Source of the DNA: Streptomyces sp. GKU 895
GTDB taxonomy: Bacteria > Actinomycetota > Actinomycetes > Streptomycetales > Streptomycetaceae
Reading direction: 5' to 3'
Assembly: GCA_002027195.1 (NCBI GenBank)
Contig: MWJO01000060.1
Span: forward strand, 1 to 48,370
Length of the DNA: 48,370 nt
The stretch's first letter is position 1, and each line of letters opens with the position of its first letter. The translations under genes and the position numbers were made by a program. The notes under the pieces are model-generated. The model worked only from the letters and a program-made list of their open reading frames with translations, was not told the origin of the DNA and searched no databases. Shown in pieces: positions 40,212-48,370 of this stretch.

Positions 40212-40979
40212 ATGGGCAGGTTTCTGGCGGGGGTCGGGGCCGTGGTCGCGGCCGGGGTGGCGCTGGTCGTGGCGTATCTGGCGGGGGCGCCGGCGGATGT
40301 GGTGTTCGGGGCCGGGGCGGGGGTGCTGAGCCTGCTGTGGCTGCTGCTTCTGCTGACCGTGCCATGGAACCTCTACTTCCGGGCGCACGCCGTACTCGCG
40401 GAGATCGCGGTGAGCCGGGAGAAGGGCCTGGAGATCTCCCCGACCCGGGATGCCGAGGCCCGGCGGATCGCCCGCGCGATGCTGCGGACGGCGGTGGCGG
40501 GGCATGTGGTGACGGCGGCGGTCGTCGTCGCGGTCACCTGGGCGACGGGCGCGTTCACCGGCTACTGGTTCGCAGCGTTCTTCCTGCTGAGTACGTTCTT
40601 CCGCCCGGCCGGCGCCTGGTTCGGCCAGCTCCGGAGGCGGCTCGGGGCGCTGCTCAAGGACGTCACGTATCCGCGGGACGACGTGGTCGAGCTGAACGCC
40701 CGCCTCGACCGTGCCGAGACGGGGACGCGGGTGCTGGAGGAGAAGGCCGAGGAACAGTACCGGGCCCTCGCGGAACTGCGCCGGACCGTGGACGCGCTGG
40801 CGATGAGCGCGTACGAACGGGCGGAGGAGGCCGATCGCAGGATCACCGCGCTGGGCCGGGAGTTCGAGTCCACGGTGAACCGCCTCACCGACAACCAGGA
40901 GATCATCGCGGGGGTGAAGGCGTTCCTGCGGATGGTGCGCGCACCGGAGCAGTTGCCGGGGGATGCGGCGGCGGGATGA
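40212..40979 (+). CDS. Membrane protein with C-terminal coiled coil
   Basis: 255 residues, ATG 40212 after AAGGTGGGG. Two hydrophobic helices at the N-terminus (FLAGVGAVVAAGVALVVAYL, VVFGAGAGVLSLLWLLLLLT) are followed by a short basic/acidic loop, two more (AVAGHVVTAAVVVAVTWATG, GYWFAAFFLLSTFFRPAGAW) and a helical cytoplasmic tail (ELNARLDRAETGTRVLEEKA, YRALAELRRTVDALAM) that looks like a coiled coil. No known domain is recognised. It may anchor or organise partners at the membrane. No close operon partner; the XRE regulator begins 132 bases later. Confidence 0.75.
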   Translation: MGRFLAGVGAVVAAGVALVVAYLAGAPADVVFGAGAGVLSLLWLLLLLTVPWNLYFRAHAVLAEIAVSREKGLEISPTRDAEARRIARAMLRTAVAGHVVTAAVVVAVTWATGAFTGYWFAAFFLLSTFFRPAGAWFGQLRRRLGALLKDVTYPRDDVVELNARLDRAETGTRVLEEKAEEQYRALAELRRTVDALAMSAYERAEEADRRITALGREFESTVNRLTDNQEIIAGVKAFLRMVRAPEQLPGDAAAG

Positions 40980-41111
40980 CCGGGAGTTCGACGGCCGGGG
41001 CGACGGCGAGCGCATGCGCGGACAAGCTTCAGCGCTTGCATCGACTTGTTTTCCACAACCCGCGATCCGTACGTGCGCGAGTCGCTACGCTCGGTGACGG
41101 GAGGTGGTCAC

Positions 41112-41957
41112 ATGCACATCCGCGAACTTGATCCCACCGCATCGCCTCTGGACTACTACGGGTACGAGCTGCGCAGACGGCGGGAGGAAGCGGGGCTCAC
41201 TCTGGCGCAGCTCGGGGCGATCGTGTTCTGTACGGGGTCTTTGATCGGGCAGATCGAGACGGCGACGAAGGTTCCGCAGCGGGAGTTCTCGGAGCGGGTG
41301 GACGCCGCGCTGGGGACGGACGGAATGTTCTCGAGGCTGGTAGGGCTGGTGCTGCGGAGTCAGTTGCCGAACTGGTTTCAGCCGTATGCGGAGATGGAGG
41401 CGAAGGCGGCGTACATCTCGACGTACCAGTGCCAGCTGGTCCACGGCCTCCTACAGACCGAGTCCTACGCACGAGCCGTACTGGGCGTCGAGTACTCGAC
41501 CCGGCTCGACGAGATGGTGGCGGCGCGGATGGATCGTCAGCGCATCCTCACGCGGGAGCAGCCGCCGGTGCTGTGGGTCGTGCTGGACGAGGCCGTGCTG
41601 TATCGCGAGATCGGCGACAGGGAGGTCATGCGGGAGCAACTGGCACACCTGTTGGGTCTGTTCGGGCGGCAGTGGATGGAGATCCAGGTGCTGCCGTTCT
41701 CGGCGGGGCAACATGCCGGGATGATGGGCTCGTTCACGCTGTTCCGGTTCGACAGCGACCCGGACCTGCACTACAGCGAGAGCTACGACGAGGGCCACCT
41801 GACCGCCAATCCGCCAGTGATCAAAGAGCGTTCTCTCGGTTACGCTCGCTTGCAGGCTGCGGCCCTCTCGCCGAGAGACTCGGCCGCCTTGATCGCCCGC
41901 GTGATGGAGGAACGCTATGGGGAGCAACCTGAACCTGACGCGAGCGCAGTGGCGTAA
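41112..41957 (+). CDS. XRE-family helix-turn-helix regulator with DUF5753 domain
   Basis: 281 residues, ATG 41112 with GGGAGGTGG upstream; the frame to 41046 is not needed. HTH at about 15-70: YYGYELRRRREEAGLTLAQL, FCTGSLIGQIETATKVPQRE. The rest is the DUF5753 ligand-like domain (AYISTYQCQLVHGLLQTESY, PPVLWVVLDEAVLYREIGDR, IQVLPFSAGQHAGMMGSFTL). It overlaps the next gene, a DUF397 protein, by 41 bases. Streptomyces encodes many XRE-DUF397 pairs; in the bldB/whiJ type the small protein modulates the regulator that controls development and antibiotic production. Confidence 0.92.
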   Translation: MHIRELDPTASPLDYYGYELRRRREEAGLTLAQLGAIVFCTGSLIGQIETATKVPQREFSERVDAALGTDGMFSRLVGLVLRSQLPNWFQPYAEMEAKAAYISTYQCQLVHGLLQTESYARAVLGVEYSTRLDEMVAARMDRQRILTREQPPVLWVVLDEAVLYREIGDREVMREQLAHLLGLFGRQWMEIQVLPFSAGQHAGMMGSFTLFRFDSDPDLHYSESYDEGHLTANPPVIKERSLGYARLQAAALSPRDSAALIARVMEERYGEQPEPDASAVA

Positions 41958-42123
41958 GTCGTCGTACAGCGGAAGCAGCGGCGGCGAATGCGTCGAGGTC
42001 GCCGACCTCGCCCCCCACATCGCCGTCCGTGACTCCAAGAACCCCGACGCCGGGACCTTCTTCGTCACCCAGGAAGCCTTCACTCGCTTCGTGACGGCAG
42101 CCGGTGACGGTGTCCTCCGTTGA
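41917..42123 (+). CDS. DUF397 small regulatory protein
   Basis: 68 residues, ATG 41917, with GGAGGAACGCT Shine-Dalgarno inside the end of the XRE gene. Typical DUF397: WRKSSYSGSSGGECVEVADL, HIAVRDSKNPDAGTFFVT, FTRFVTAAGDGVL. Such proteins act with the upstream XRE/DUF5753 regulator, possibly as an antitoxin-like partner. The last 44 bases overlap, tail to tail, with the 3' end of the large membrane hydrolase on the other strand. Confidence 0.93.
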   Translation: MGSNLNLTRAQWRKSSYSGSSGGECVEVADLAPHIAVRDSKNPDAGTFFVTQEAFTRFVTAAGDGVLR

Positions 42124-44518
42124 CGCGTGACGGCGGGACGGCCGGAGGCGGTGGTGGCTGCGCCTCGGCGAGGGCGTCGAGAAGGCGCCCGCGGATCGGG
42201 CGGAGCCTCGGCGCCCGTCGATAGGCCAGGTGGCGTTCGAGGGGCCAGAAGACGGGCTGGCCCGTGGTGCGTCCTGGTTCCGTCATGGCGGGCTCGGCCG
42301 CCGGGTCCACCCCGTCCTTCCACTCCACGTCCTCGAACGTGCCGTCCTCCGCGGCGCTCCCGACAACGGGTCCCGCCAGCACGTCGGTCGTACGGTGAAT
42401 GTTGATCCAGGCGTGCAGGGCCTTCAGGGCGTGGACCGATTCGGCGGGCGCGTAGCCGGGGTAGTGGCGCTGGAACACGACACCGACCGGGCTGCCCGTG
42501 GTGAGCAGGGCGATGCGCCAGCGCAGGTCGGGCCGCACCTGCCACAGGGCCGCCACGGCGATCACGGATCCCATGGAATGCGCCTGGATCAAGAGGCGTC
42601 TGTCGCGGCCCTCCTCGTCCAGCAGGTACTCGATCCGGTGCACGAGTTCGGGGACGGTGCGCACCGCCCAGGCCGCCGGGGTGAACGGGTGCGCCGCACG
42701 CGGCCAGAACGCGCCGAAGGCCCAGGCCAGCCCCGCGTTCCGGCGCATCTCGGGGCGCAGCACGACGGCTCGTACGGCGAACACGGCCACCGCGACGAGA
42801 CCCACGAGGATGACGGCTCCGAGCGTCGTCAACTGCTGAAGTACGTCGACCATGACGTCCCGTACGCCCGCCAGCCAGGAGCCGTCGCCGACCCAGTAGG
42901 CCCCGTACATCGCGCAGGTCAAAAGGACGACCAGGACCGCGAGGGTGGCCAGGCCGCGGTCATACCAGATCAGGGCACGGACTCCGGCGTACTCGGCGAA
43001 CCGGAGCCTTTTCCACTGGCGTTGGTTGTCGAGGACGTCGTCAGGGTCCGCGTCGGGGTCGGGGGCGGGGGGCGAGACGTTCCGCAGCCAGGGGCGGTGC
43101 AGGGCCGTGCACGCGGCGGCGACCGCACCCACCGCCACGCCGAGCAACACGACCAGCGGGAAGGCCGCCGCGACCACCTGGACGGCTCGCGGGATGAGGG
43201 CCGCGTACGGGTCACCGTCGGGGGTGAGCCAGCCCTGGAGCCACAGGGAGAACGCCGCGGTGTACAGCCAGCCCACGAAGCAGGCCAGCACGCCCACCAC
43301 GGGCCCCAGCAGCCCGTACAGGGTCGTCCTGGACGCCGAACCGGTCTCCCCGCGGACCATGGCGAGGCAGGCGATGACCATGAGTACGAGGCCGACACCC
43401 TGGGCGATCACCACGTAGTTCGCCTCCGCGCCCATGCCGGGCAGCATCGTGGAGCGCTCGCGGGCGGCGTCCCAGTCCCGGTCCGGCACCGCGCTGCACA
43501 CCATGGCGCCGACCGTCACCGCCAAGCAGCCGCCGACAGCCCCCTTCGCGTACCGCAGAGGCCATCGCAGCCTTCGCCGTGGTTCGCCCATGGTTCCGTC
43601 GCGCTGGACGTAGCTGGCGCGGAAGTACGGGCCGTCGATCACCACGAGGACGGCAATCACCAGGGTCAGCACGAACAGAGCCAGGGCCAGGGTGGCGTCG
43701 CCCTCGCGCAGGTCGTACTGCAGCGGCGGGACGATGAGCAGCATGGCCACCGTGAGCAGTCCCGCGCACAGGTGCCGTGTGGTCAGGCCCTTCGCCCGCG
43801 TGTTGTGCTCCCAGAAGCCGCGGACCTCCAGGGGCCGCCGGGTGCGGTGTCCGTTGCGCCGGTGCCGGTCCTCCTCCTCGGCCTGCTCGTAGTCCTCACG
43901 CGAGGCTGTCCTGAGCACCGGGCGATACTCGCGTTTGGCGTCCCGGGCGCTGAACGCCATCAGGGTGCCGACGATCAGAGGCGCGAGGGCCGCAAGGGCC
44001 AGGCTCGTCCCGGTGTCCGGCTCACGAGCCGCGGTCACCGCGAAGTTGCCCGAGACGCACTCGGCGGTTTCGGCTCCGCACTGCCAGACGACCTGGTCCA
44101 TGGCCGCCTGTCCGAACACGCCGACCAGCATCACCGTCAGGGAGAGTCCGAGCAGCCGCGCTCCGAAGCTGTACAGGGAGCCCTGCCATGAGCGCTCCGG
44201 TAATCGTGGCTGCATCCACGTCACCAGGTTGATCACGAGAAATGGCAGGAGGAAGAGCCAGGCGGCCCGGCCGGCCCCGCCGATCAGCAGCCGGGGCCAG
44301 TCGTACACCTCCCGCACGGTGCGCGGCCCGTCCGTGTCCTCCTCCGCGGGCCGGTACCAGCCCGCGCTGTCGTCCCCGCTCACCTGGCGTACACCGGGTG
44401 GCCGGAGAACCTCCTCGCGGTCCACAACGCCGGTGCCGGGTATGACCAGTTCGACCAGTTCTACCGGCCTTGGCGAGGGTGGCTCGCCGACGTGCGCGCC
44501 CGGTGTTCCGTTGTCCAT
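42080..44518 (-). CDS. Polytopic membrane protein with C-terminal alpha/beta-hydrolase (lipase-like) domain
   Basis: 812 residues, ATG 44518. About eleven membrane helices are visible, for example AAWLFLLPFLVINLVTWM, LCAGLLTVAMLLIVPPL, LALALFVLTLVIAVLVVI, VVIAQGVGLVLMVIACLAMV, LLGPVVGVLACFVGWLYTAA, VQVVAAAFPLVVLLGVAVGA, and LGAVILVGLVAVAVFAV. After residue 610 comes a soluble domain with LLIQAHSMGSVIAVAALWQV, the G/A-x-S-x-G nucleophile elbow of lipases and esterases, then LLTTGSPVGVVFQRHYPGYA. The N-terminal GTGVVDREEVLRPPGV also fits that family, so the hydrolase fold may be split by the membrane insert. Probable integral-membrane esterase or lipase; substrate unknown. The 3' end overlaps the DUF397 gene by 44 bases. 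Confidence 0.8.
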   Translation of the reverse strand: MDNGTPGAHVGEPPSPRPVELVELVIPGTGVVDREEVLRPPGVRQVSGDDSAGWYRPAEEDTDGPRTVREVYDWPRLLIGGAGRAAWLFLLPFLVINLVTWMQPRLPERSWQGSLYSFGARLLGLSLTVMLVGVFGQAAMDQVVWQCGAETAECVSGNFAVTAAREPDTGTSLALAALAPLIVGTLMAFSARDAKREYRPVLRTASREDYEQAEEEDRHRRNGHRTRRPLEVRGFWEHNTRAKGLTTRHLCAGLLTVAMLLIVPPLQYDLREGDATLALALFVLTLVIAVLVVIDGPYFRASYVQRDGTMGEPRRRLRWPLRYAKGAVGGCLAVTVGAMVCSAVPDRDWDAARERSTMLPGMGAEANYVVIAQGVGLVLMVIACLAMVRGETGSASRTTLYGLLGPVVGVLACFVGWLYTAAFSLWLQGWLTPDGDPYAALIPRAVQVVAAAFPLVVLLGVAVGAVAAACTALHRPWLRNVSPPAPDPDADPDDVLDNQRQWKRLRFAEYAGVRALIWYDRGLATLAVLVVLLTCAMYGAYWVGDGSWLAGVRDVMVDVLQQLTTLGAVILVGLVAVAVFAVRAVVLRPEMRRNAGLAWAFGAFWPRAAHPFTPAAWAVRTVPELVHRIEYLLDEEGRDRRLLIQAHSMGSVIAVAALWQVRPDLRWRIALLTTGSPVGVVFQRHYPGYAPAESVHALKALHAWINIHRTTDVLAGPVVGSAAEDGTFEDVEWKDGVDPAAEPAMTEPGRTTGQPVFWPLERHLAYRRAPRLRPIRGRLLDALAEAQPPPPPAVPPSRVNGGHRHRLPSRSE

Positions 44519-44613
44519 GAGAGATCAGGGTGAGGCTGCCCACGGCTGCTGACAATGCGCCGAATGTACGAGAAGTCGACTGTCCGGGAGGCGGCCCGAG
44601 CTTCCCACGCGCC

Positions 44614-45573
44614 TCAGGAACCGTCCTCCTGAACCTTCGCCTTGCCCCGCCCCGTCTGCGTCAGCACCACCCCCATGCTGGCCGCGATGACCAGGGCGAT
44701 CGCGACCGCCTCCGTCGCGGACAGGGCCTGGCTGAGGACGAGGAAGCCGGCCGTCGCGGCGATGGCCGGTTCCAGGCTCATGAGGATGGCGAAGGTGGAG
44801 GCGGGCAGGCGGCGCAGGGCGATGAGTTCCAGGGTGTAGGGCAGGACCGAGGAGAGGACGGCCACCGCCGAGCCCAGAGCGACGGTCGTGGGGTCGAGCA
44901 GCTTGGTGCCGGACTCGACGATGCCGAGCGGCAGGAACACCACCGCCGCGACCGCCATGGCGAGGGCGAGCCCGTCGGCCTGCGGGAAGCGGCGGCCGGT
45001 GCGGGCGCTGAAGACGATGTACGCCGCCCACATGGCGCCCGCGCCCAGGGCGAAGAGGACGCCCACGACGTCGAGGCTGCCGAAGCCGCCACCGCTGAGC
45101 AGCACGACACCGGCGAGGGCCAGCCCGGCCCACACCAGGTTGATCGCGCGGCGGGAGGCGAGGACCGACAGGGCGAGGGGGCCGAGGACCTCCAGGGCGA
45201 CCGCCGGACCGAGCGGGATGCGGGCGATGGACTGGTAGAAGAGGCCGTTCATCCCGGCCATCGTGAGCCCGAAGACGATCACCGTGGCCCAGTCGGCGCG
45301 GCTGTGCCCGCGCACCCGCGGCCGGCACACCACCAGCAGCACGATCGCCGCCGCCACCAGCCGCAGCGTCACCACGCCGAGCGCCCCGGCGCGCGGCATC
45401 AGGCTCGCCGCGAGGGCACCGCCGAACTGCACGGAGATGCCCGCGGACAGCACCAGGCCGATGGAGCCGAGGGAGCGTCGGCGAGGGGCGGCGCCCGTCG
45501 GCGGCCGGGCGGCTGAGGTCTCGGCAACCGGGGTTGCCGCGGGCGAGTCGGCGGCGGTGCTGGGGGTGGTCAC
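44614..45573 (-). CDS. EamA-family (RhtA-like) metabolite exporter
   Basis: 319 residues from GTG 45573, preceded by GGAAGG; a GTG at 45597 is possible. After a Pro/Ala-rich 30-residue N-terminus come ten hydrophobic helices in two EamA halves: IGLVLSAGISVQFGGALAAS, VTLRLVAAAIVLLVV, WATVIVFGLTMAGMNGLFYQ, LEVLGPLALSVLASRR and, in the second, AVLSSVLPYTLELIALRRLP, FAILMSLEPAIAATAGFLVL, VAIALVIAASMGVVLTQ. The second-half SLEPAIAA block is conserved in RhtA threonine/homoserine exporters. It probably exports an amino acid or similar solute. Monocistronic. Confidence 0.88.
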   Translation of the reverse strand: MTTPSTAADSPAATPVAETSAARPPTGAAPRRRSLGSIGLVLSAGISVQFGGALAASLMPRAGALGVVTLRLVAAAIVLLVVCRPRVRGHSRADWATVIVFGLTMAGMNGLFYQSIARIPLGPAVALEVLGPLALSVLASRRAINLVWAGLALAGVVLLSGGGFGSLDVVGVLFALGAGAMWAAYIVFSARTGRRFPQADGLALAMAVAAVVFLPLGIVESGTKLLDPTTVALGSAVAVLSSVLPYTLELIALRRLPASTFAILMSLEPAIAATAGFLVLSQALSATEAVAIALVIAASMGVVLTQTGRGKAKVQEDGS

Positions 45574-45692
45574 GGGGCCTTCCAGGGGGTTCGGCACGCG
45601 GGACGTTCATCGCGATGTACTGTCAAGTCCAGAGTAATGGACTCCGACAGGAACGTGAACCCCTTTTGCCACTGACCGTCCGGAGCCGCCCT

Positions 45693-46817
45693 CTACCGCC
45701 GCGCCATGTACAGGTCCAGCGCCTTCTGCAACAGCCGGTTGATCGGGAAGTCCCACTCCCCCAGGTACTCGATGGCCTCACCGCCCGTGCCGACCTTGAA
45801 GCGGAGCAGGCCGAGGAGGTGGTTGGAGTCCTCCAGGGTGTCGGTGATGCCGCGCAGGTCGTAGACGGCGGCACCCAGCTCATGGGCGTCGGCCATCATC
45901 CGCCACTGCATCGCGTTGTTCGGCTGGACCTCGCGCTTGTGGGCGGTGGAGGCCCCGTACGAGTACCAGACGTGCTCACCGACCGTGAGCATCGTGGCCG
46001 CGGCGAGGACATCGCCGTCGTGGCGGGCGAGGTACAGGCGCATGCGGTCGGGGTGTTCGGCGTTGAGTACGGTCCACATGCGCTGGAAGTAGGCGAGCGG
46101 GCGCGGGATGAAGCGGTCGCGTTCGGCGGTCTCGGTGTAGAGGGCGTAGAACGCCGGGAGATCCTCGGGGCCGCCGCGGACGACCTCGACTCCCGCCTTC
46201 TCGGCCTTCTTGATGTTGCGCCGCCACTGCTGGTTGAGGCCGCGGTGGATCTCGTCCAACGACCGCCCGGCGAACGGCACTTGGAACACGTACCGGGGCT
46301 GTCCGGCGGCGAAGCCGTCCTCCCCGCCCGGCTCCGTCTGCTGCCAGCCCGCCCGCCGCAGCCGGTCGGCGACATCGAAGGCCCGGGGTTCGTACGAGGT
46401 CGCCTCGGCGTCCCGCAGCCGCCGGGCGGCCGGGTCGGCGATCGCGGCCTTCACGGCGTCGGCGCTCCAGCGGCGCACGACGACGGGCGGCCCCATCTTC
46501 ACCGAGAACGCGCCCTGCTGCTTGAGGTGGGCGAGCATCGGCTCCAGCCAGCGCTCGCCGAGCTCGGGGTCGTACCAGTCGACGATCGGCCCCTCGGGCA
46601 GATACGCGAGGTACTTCCTCAGCTTGGGCACCGGCCGGTACAACACCAGCCCCACCCCCACCAGCCGCTCCCCCTCGTCGAACCACCCGAGACTCTCCGC
46701 CCGCCAGTCCGGCTTCACCTCGCCCCAGGCGGGGATCTGCGTGTGGCTGGCGGAGGGGCGGGCGGCGATGAAGGCGAGGTGGTCGGGGCGGGGGATGGGA
46801 CGGACCCGCAGGGGCAT
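45693..46817 (-). CDS. FemX/FemAB-family peptidyltransferase (peptidoglycan bridge formation)
   Basis: 374 residues, ATG 46817. Two GNAT-like FemAB halves with an inserted helical arm: HTQIPAWGEVKPDWRAESLG, LVLYRPVPKLRKYLAYLPEG, LKQQGAFSVKMGPPVVVRRW, QPRYVFQVPFAGRSLDEIHR, LNQQWRRNIKKAEKAGVEVV, FYALYTETAERDRFIPRPLA, and at the end GAAVYDLRGITDTLEDSNHL with LLRFKVGTGGEAIEYLGEWD. In Streptomyces FemX adds the first Gly of the peptidoglycan cross-bridge using charged tRNA, and homologues are also linked to vancomycin resistance and wall biogenesis. Cytoplasmic, acting on lipid II at the inner membrane face. Divergent from a GNAT gene. Confidence 0.93.
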   Translation of the reverse strand: MPLRVRPIPRPDHLAFIAARPSASHTQIPAWGEVKPDWRAESLGWFDEGERLVGVGLVLYRPVPKLRKYLAYLPEGPIVDWYDPELGERWLEPMLAHLKQQGAFSVKMGPPVVVRRWSADAVKAAIADPAARRLRDAEATSYEPRAFDVADRLRRAGWQQTEPGGEDGFAAGQPRYVFQVPFAGRSLDEIHRGLNQQWRRNIKKAEKAGVEVVRGGPEDLPAFYALYTETAERDRFIPRPLAYFQRMWTVLNAEHPDRMRLYLARHDGDVLAAATMLTVGEHVWYSYGASTAHKREVQPNNAMQWRMMADAHELGAAVYDLRGITDTLEDSNHLLGLLRFKVGTGGEAIEYLGEWDFPINRLLQKALDLYMARR

Positions 46818-46878
46818 GCGCGAACTCCTTCACAGGGCTGGGCATCTGGTGGACACGCCGGCGATCTAGGGTTCCAGC

Positions 46879-47432
46879 ATGATCGAAGGCAAGTTGGTGA
46901 GGCTGCGCGCCTTGCGGGCGGAGGACGCGGAGCATCATCTGCGGTGGCGCAACGACCCGGAGGTGGTGCACTGGGCCACCGGCGGCGACCCGATGTTCGG
47001 CCCGGTCACGGCCGAGGCCGTGGGACTCGCCTTCGAGACGATGCTGCGGCTGATCCCGCGGGAATCGGCCGTCCTGACCGTCGAGGACCTGGCCGACGGC
47101 ACGGTGATCGGCATGGCCGACTACCGCGACCTCGATCCGTACGCCGGGGTGGTCACGGTCGGCGTCACCATCGGCGAACGGGACCGCTGGGGTCACGGCC
47201 ATGGTTCGGAGGCGCTGCGGCTGCTGGTGGGGCACCTGTTCGGCAGCTTTCCCCTCCACCGCGTCGAACTCGACACCTGGAGCGGCAACACCCGCGCCGT
47301 CCGCGCCTTCACCAGGGCGGGCTTCCGGGAGGAGGGCGGCGCCGGGGTGCGGTGCTGGTGGGGGGCGAGCGGTACGACAGGGTGCTGTTCGGGGTGATGC
47401 GGGAGGAGTGGGAGGCGGAGGCGGCCGTCTAG
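46879..47432 (+). CDS. GNAT family N-acetyltransferase, RimJ/RimL-like (one frameshift as read)
   Basis: ATG 46879 (MIEGKLVRLRALRAEDAEHH). Typical RimJ/RimL pattern: HLRWRNDPEVVHWATGGDPM, VGVTIGERDRWGHGHGSEAL (acetyl-CoA motif with R-x-x-G-x-G), HRVELDTWSGNTRAVRAFTR, AGFREEG. In the current frame the tail is meaningless (GVRCWWGASGTTGCCSG, stop 47397). One added base at 47333-47340 gives RRRGAVLVGGERYDRVLFGV and ends MREEWEAEAAV at 47432, the usual family ending. The corrected length is about 184 residues. It overlaps the convergent oxidoreductase by four bases. Substrate unknown. Confidence 0.87.
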
Positions 47433-48370
47433 GGGTTCAAGTCCTCCCCCAGCCCTTCCGCCAGCACCTCCGCCAGATGCCTCCCCCGTACCCCCGCCAG
47501 CTGTTCCAACTGCGTCCGGCAGGAGTAGCCGTCCGCCAGGACCACCGAGCCGTCGGCGGCGGCGCGCACGGCCGCAGCAGCTGGTCCTCCGCGCAGGCCC
47601 GCGACACCTCGAAGTGCCCCGCCTCGAAACCGAAGTTGCCCGCGAGGCCGCAGCAGCCGCCGCTCAACTCGCCTTCCAGGCCCGCCGCTTCCCGCAGGCG
47701 GCGGTCGGCCGTGTCGCCCAGGACCGCGTGCTGGTGGCAGTGGGTCTGGCCGACCGCCGGGCGGTTCACACGCGGGGGCGTCCAGTCCGGGGCCAGGCGT
47801 TGCAGCGCCTCCGCGAAGGTGAGGACGCGGGACGACAGTGCGGCCGCGCGCGGGTCGTCGTGGAGGAGTTCCGGCAGGTCCGTGCGCAGCGCCGCCGCGC
47901 AGCTCGGCTCCAGGACGACCACCGGGAGGTCCGTCTCCAGCACCGGCGCCATCAGGTCGAGGGTGCGGCGCATGACCGTACGGGCGCGGTCGAGCTGGCC
48001 CGTGGAGACGTAGGTGAGTCCGCAGCAGACCCGGCCGCGGCGGGCCGTGAGCGGGGCGAAGGCGGGTGAGGGGGGTGTGAAGGGTGGGCGGGGAGGACCA
48101 GGGAGACGCCCGCCGCCTCCAGGACCCGGACCGCCGCCTGCCCCACCTGCGGTGACAGGTGCTCGGTGAAGGTGTCCGGCCACAGCACGGCAGAGGCTCC
48201 GCCGGCGATGCGCCCCCGGGTCTGGCCATCGCCCGTACGCCCCTTGGCCCGGCCATCGCCCGTACGCCCCCTGGCCCGGCTGTCAGCCACTACGCCCCTG
48301 GGTCCGGCCACCCGGCACACGCCCTCGAATCAAGCCGCCGGTCCCACGCCCCCCGCCCCGCTTCCCCCAC
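47429..48370 (-). CDS. C-terminal part of an FAD-linked/(Fe-S)-binding oxidoreductase, cut by the window edge and frameshifted
   Basis: Read right to left: GGASAVLWPDTFTEHLSPQV and GQAAVRVLEAAGVSLVLP, a frame change in C-rich sequence near 48070-48110, RVCCGLTYVSTGQLDRARTV, VVVLEPSCAAALRTDLPELL, QTHCHQHAVLG and GGCCGLAGNFGFEAGHFEVS, a second frame change at about 47578, then DGYSCRTQLEQLAGVRGRHL ending GLGEDLNP. The CCG and C-x-x-C boxes are the cysteine-rich iron-sulfur/heterodisulfide-like domains that end large FAD-binding hydroxyacid dehydrogenases (YdiJ/GlpC-like). The FAD half must lie beyond 48370. Next to the edge is a 27-base tandem repeat and, in the start frame, a stop just upstream of 48320, so the linker may also be damaged. 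Confidence 0.78.
48224..48277. repeat. 27-base tandem repeat in the oxidoreductase linker
   Basis: GGCCATCGCCCGTACGCCCC followed by TTGGCCC (48224-48250) is repeated with one change at 48251-48277, and a more diverged third unit follows (GGCTGTCAGCCACTACGCCC). On the minus strand it encodes nine-residue repeats of the form GRTGDGRAK. Low-complexity linkers of this kind are prone to slippage. Confidence 0.7.

Noticed and set aside
42230..44191. Plus-strand 653-codon frame opposite the membrane hydrolase
   Set aside because: His/Arg/Gly-rich antisense shadow without a ribosome site. The minus strand encodes clear membrane helices and a lipase motif.
1..48370. CRISPR arrays, rRNA operons, prophage or integrase genes
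   Set aside because: I found no spaced repeat array, no rRNA sequence, and no integrase, terminase or transposase. Only IscB represents mobile-element biology.

Overview
The window comes from a high-GC actinomycete, almost certainly a Streptomyces. Codon third positions are nearly all G or C, GTG starts are common, and many genes overlap by four bases (GTGA or ATGA). Typical Streptomyces families are present: an XRE/DUF5753 plus DUF397 pair, mycothiol-linked MDMPI domains, a DtxR/DesR regulator and interspersed GGGGCGCGGGGAACTGCGCG-type repeats. From memory, gene order resembles, in reverse, the part of the S. coelicolor chromosome that holds desR, the UPF0309 SIS protein, a citrate synthase and the cinnamate/4-coumarate:CoA ligase ScCCL. 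I could not check this.

Layout. 1-3800: a broken edge where a short-chain dehydrogenase fragment meets a truncated acyl-CoA dehydrogenase, then an amidohydrolase divergent from an acyl-CoA ligase around a double operator. 3784-7177: EF-hand protein, STAS anti-anti-sigma factor, ECF-like sigma factor and a zinc-binding anti-sigma/MDMPI fusion. 7178-13361: inverted repeats acting as a likely terminator, purU, a small conserved protein, a branched-chain amino acid-type binding lipoprotein, a membrane-anchored low-complexity protein and an HTH/TPR regulator. 13647-17764: a prim-pol domain protein, a two-gene ABC exporter and an alpha/beta hydrolase whose nucleophile Ser is Ala. 18357-24456: DesR-like iron regulator, SIS protein with a candidate DasR (dre) site, PAS sensor, GNAT/RidA pair, and a LysR regulator divergent from an NAD-dependent epimerase.

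24457-26972 is the accessory island: an IscB RNA-guided endonuclease with its likely omega-RNA region upstream, ending at an ATGAGTGA that starts a 12-codon mini-ORF with a near-perfect anti-16S Shine-Dalgarno. A three-way-junction RNA candidate and a leaderless cysteine-type leader peptide follow, in front of an isopenicillin-N-synthase-like oxygenase. 27998-30007 holds citrate synthase and pdxH.

30021-40053 is one tightly coupled minus-strand operon of eight genes: MDMPI-like, AtuA-like, carboxyltransferase, biotin carboxylase/BCCP, acyl-CoA dehydrogenase, CoA ligase, enoyl-CoA hydratase, TetR. It looks like an atu/liu-type route that activates, desaturates, carboxylates and hydrates a branched acyl-CoA, with a palindromic operator at the promoter. 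40212-48370: a membrane coiled-coil protein, XRE/DUF397 pair, a polytopic membrane protein with a C-terminal hydrolase domain, an EamA exporter, a FemX-type peptidyltransferase, a GNAT and the edge-truncated C-terminus of an FAD/Fe-S oxidoreductase.

At least a dozen single-base frameshifts interrupt otherwise well conserved genes, several in G or C homopolymers. Most are probably sequencing or assembly errors, so I give reconstructed gene spans and state where the frame changes.
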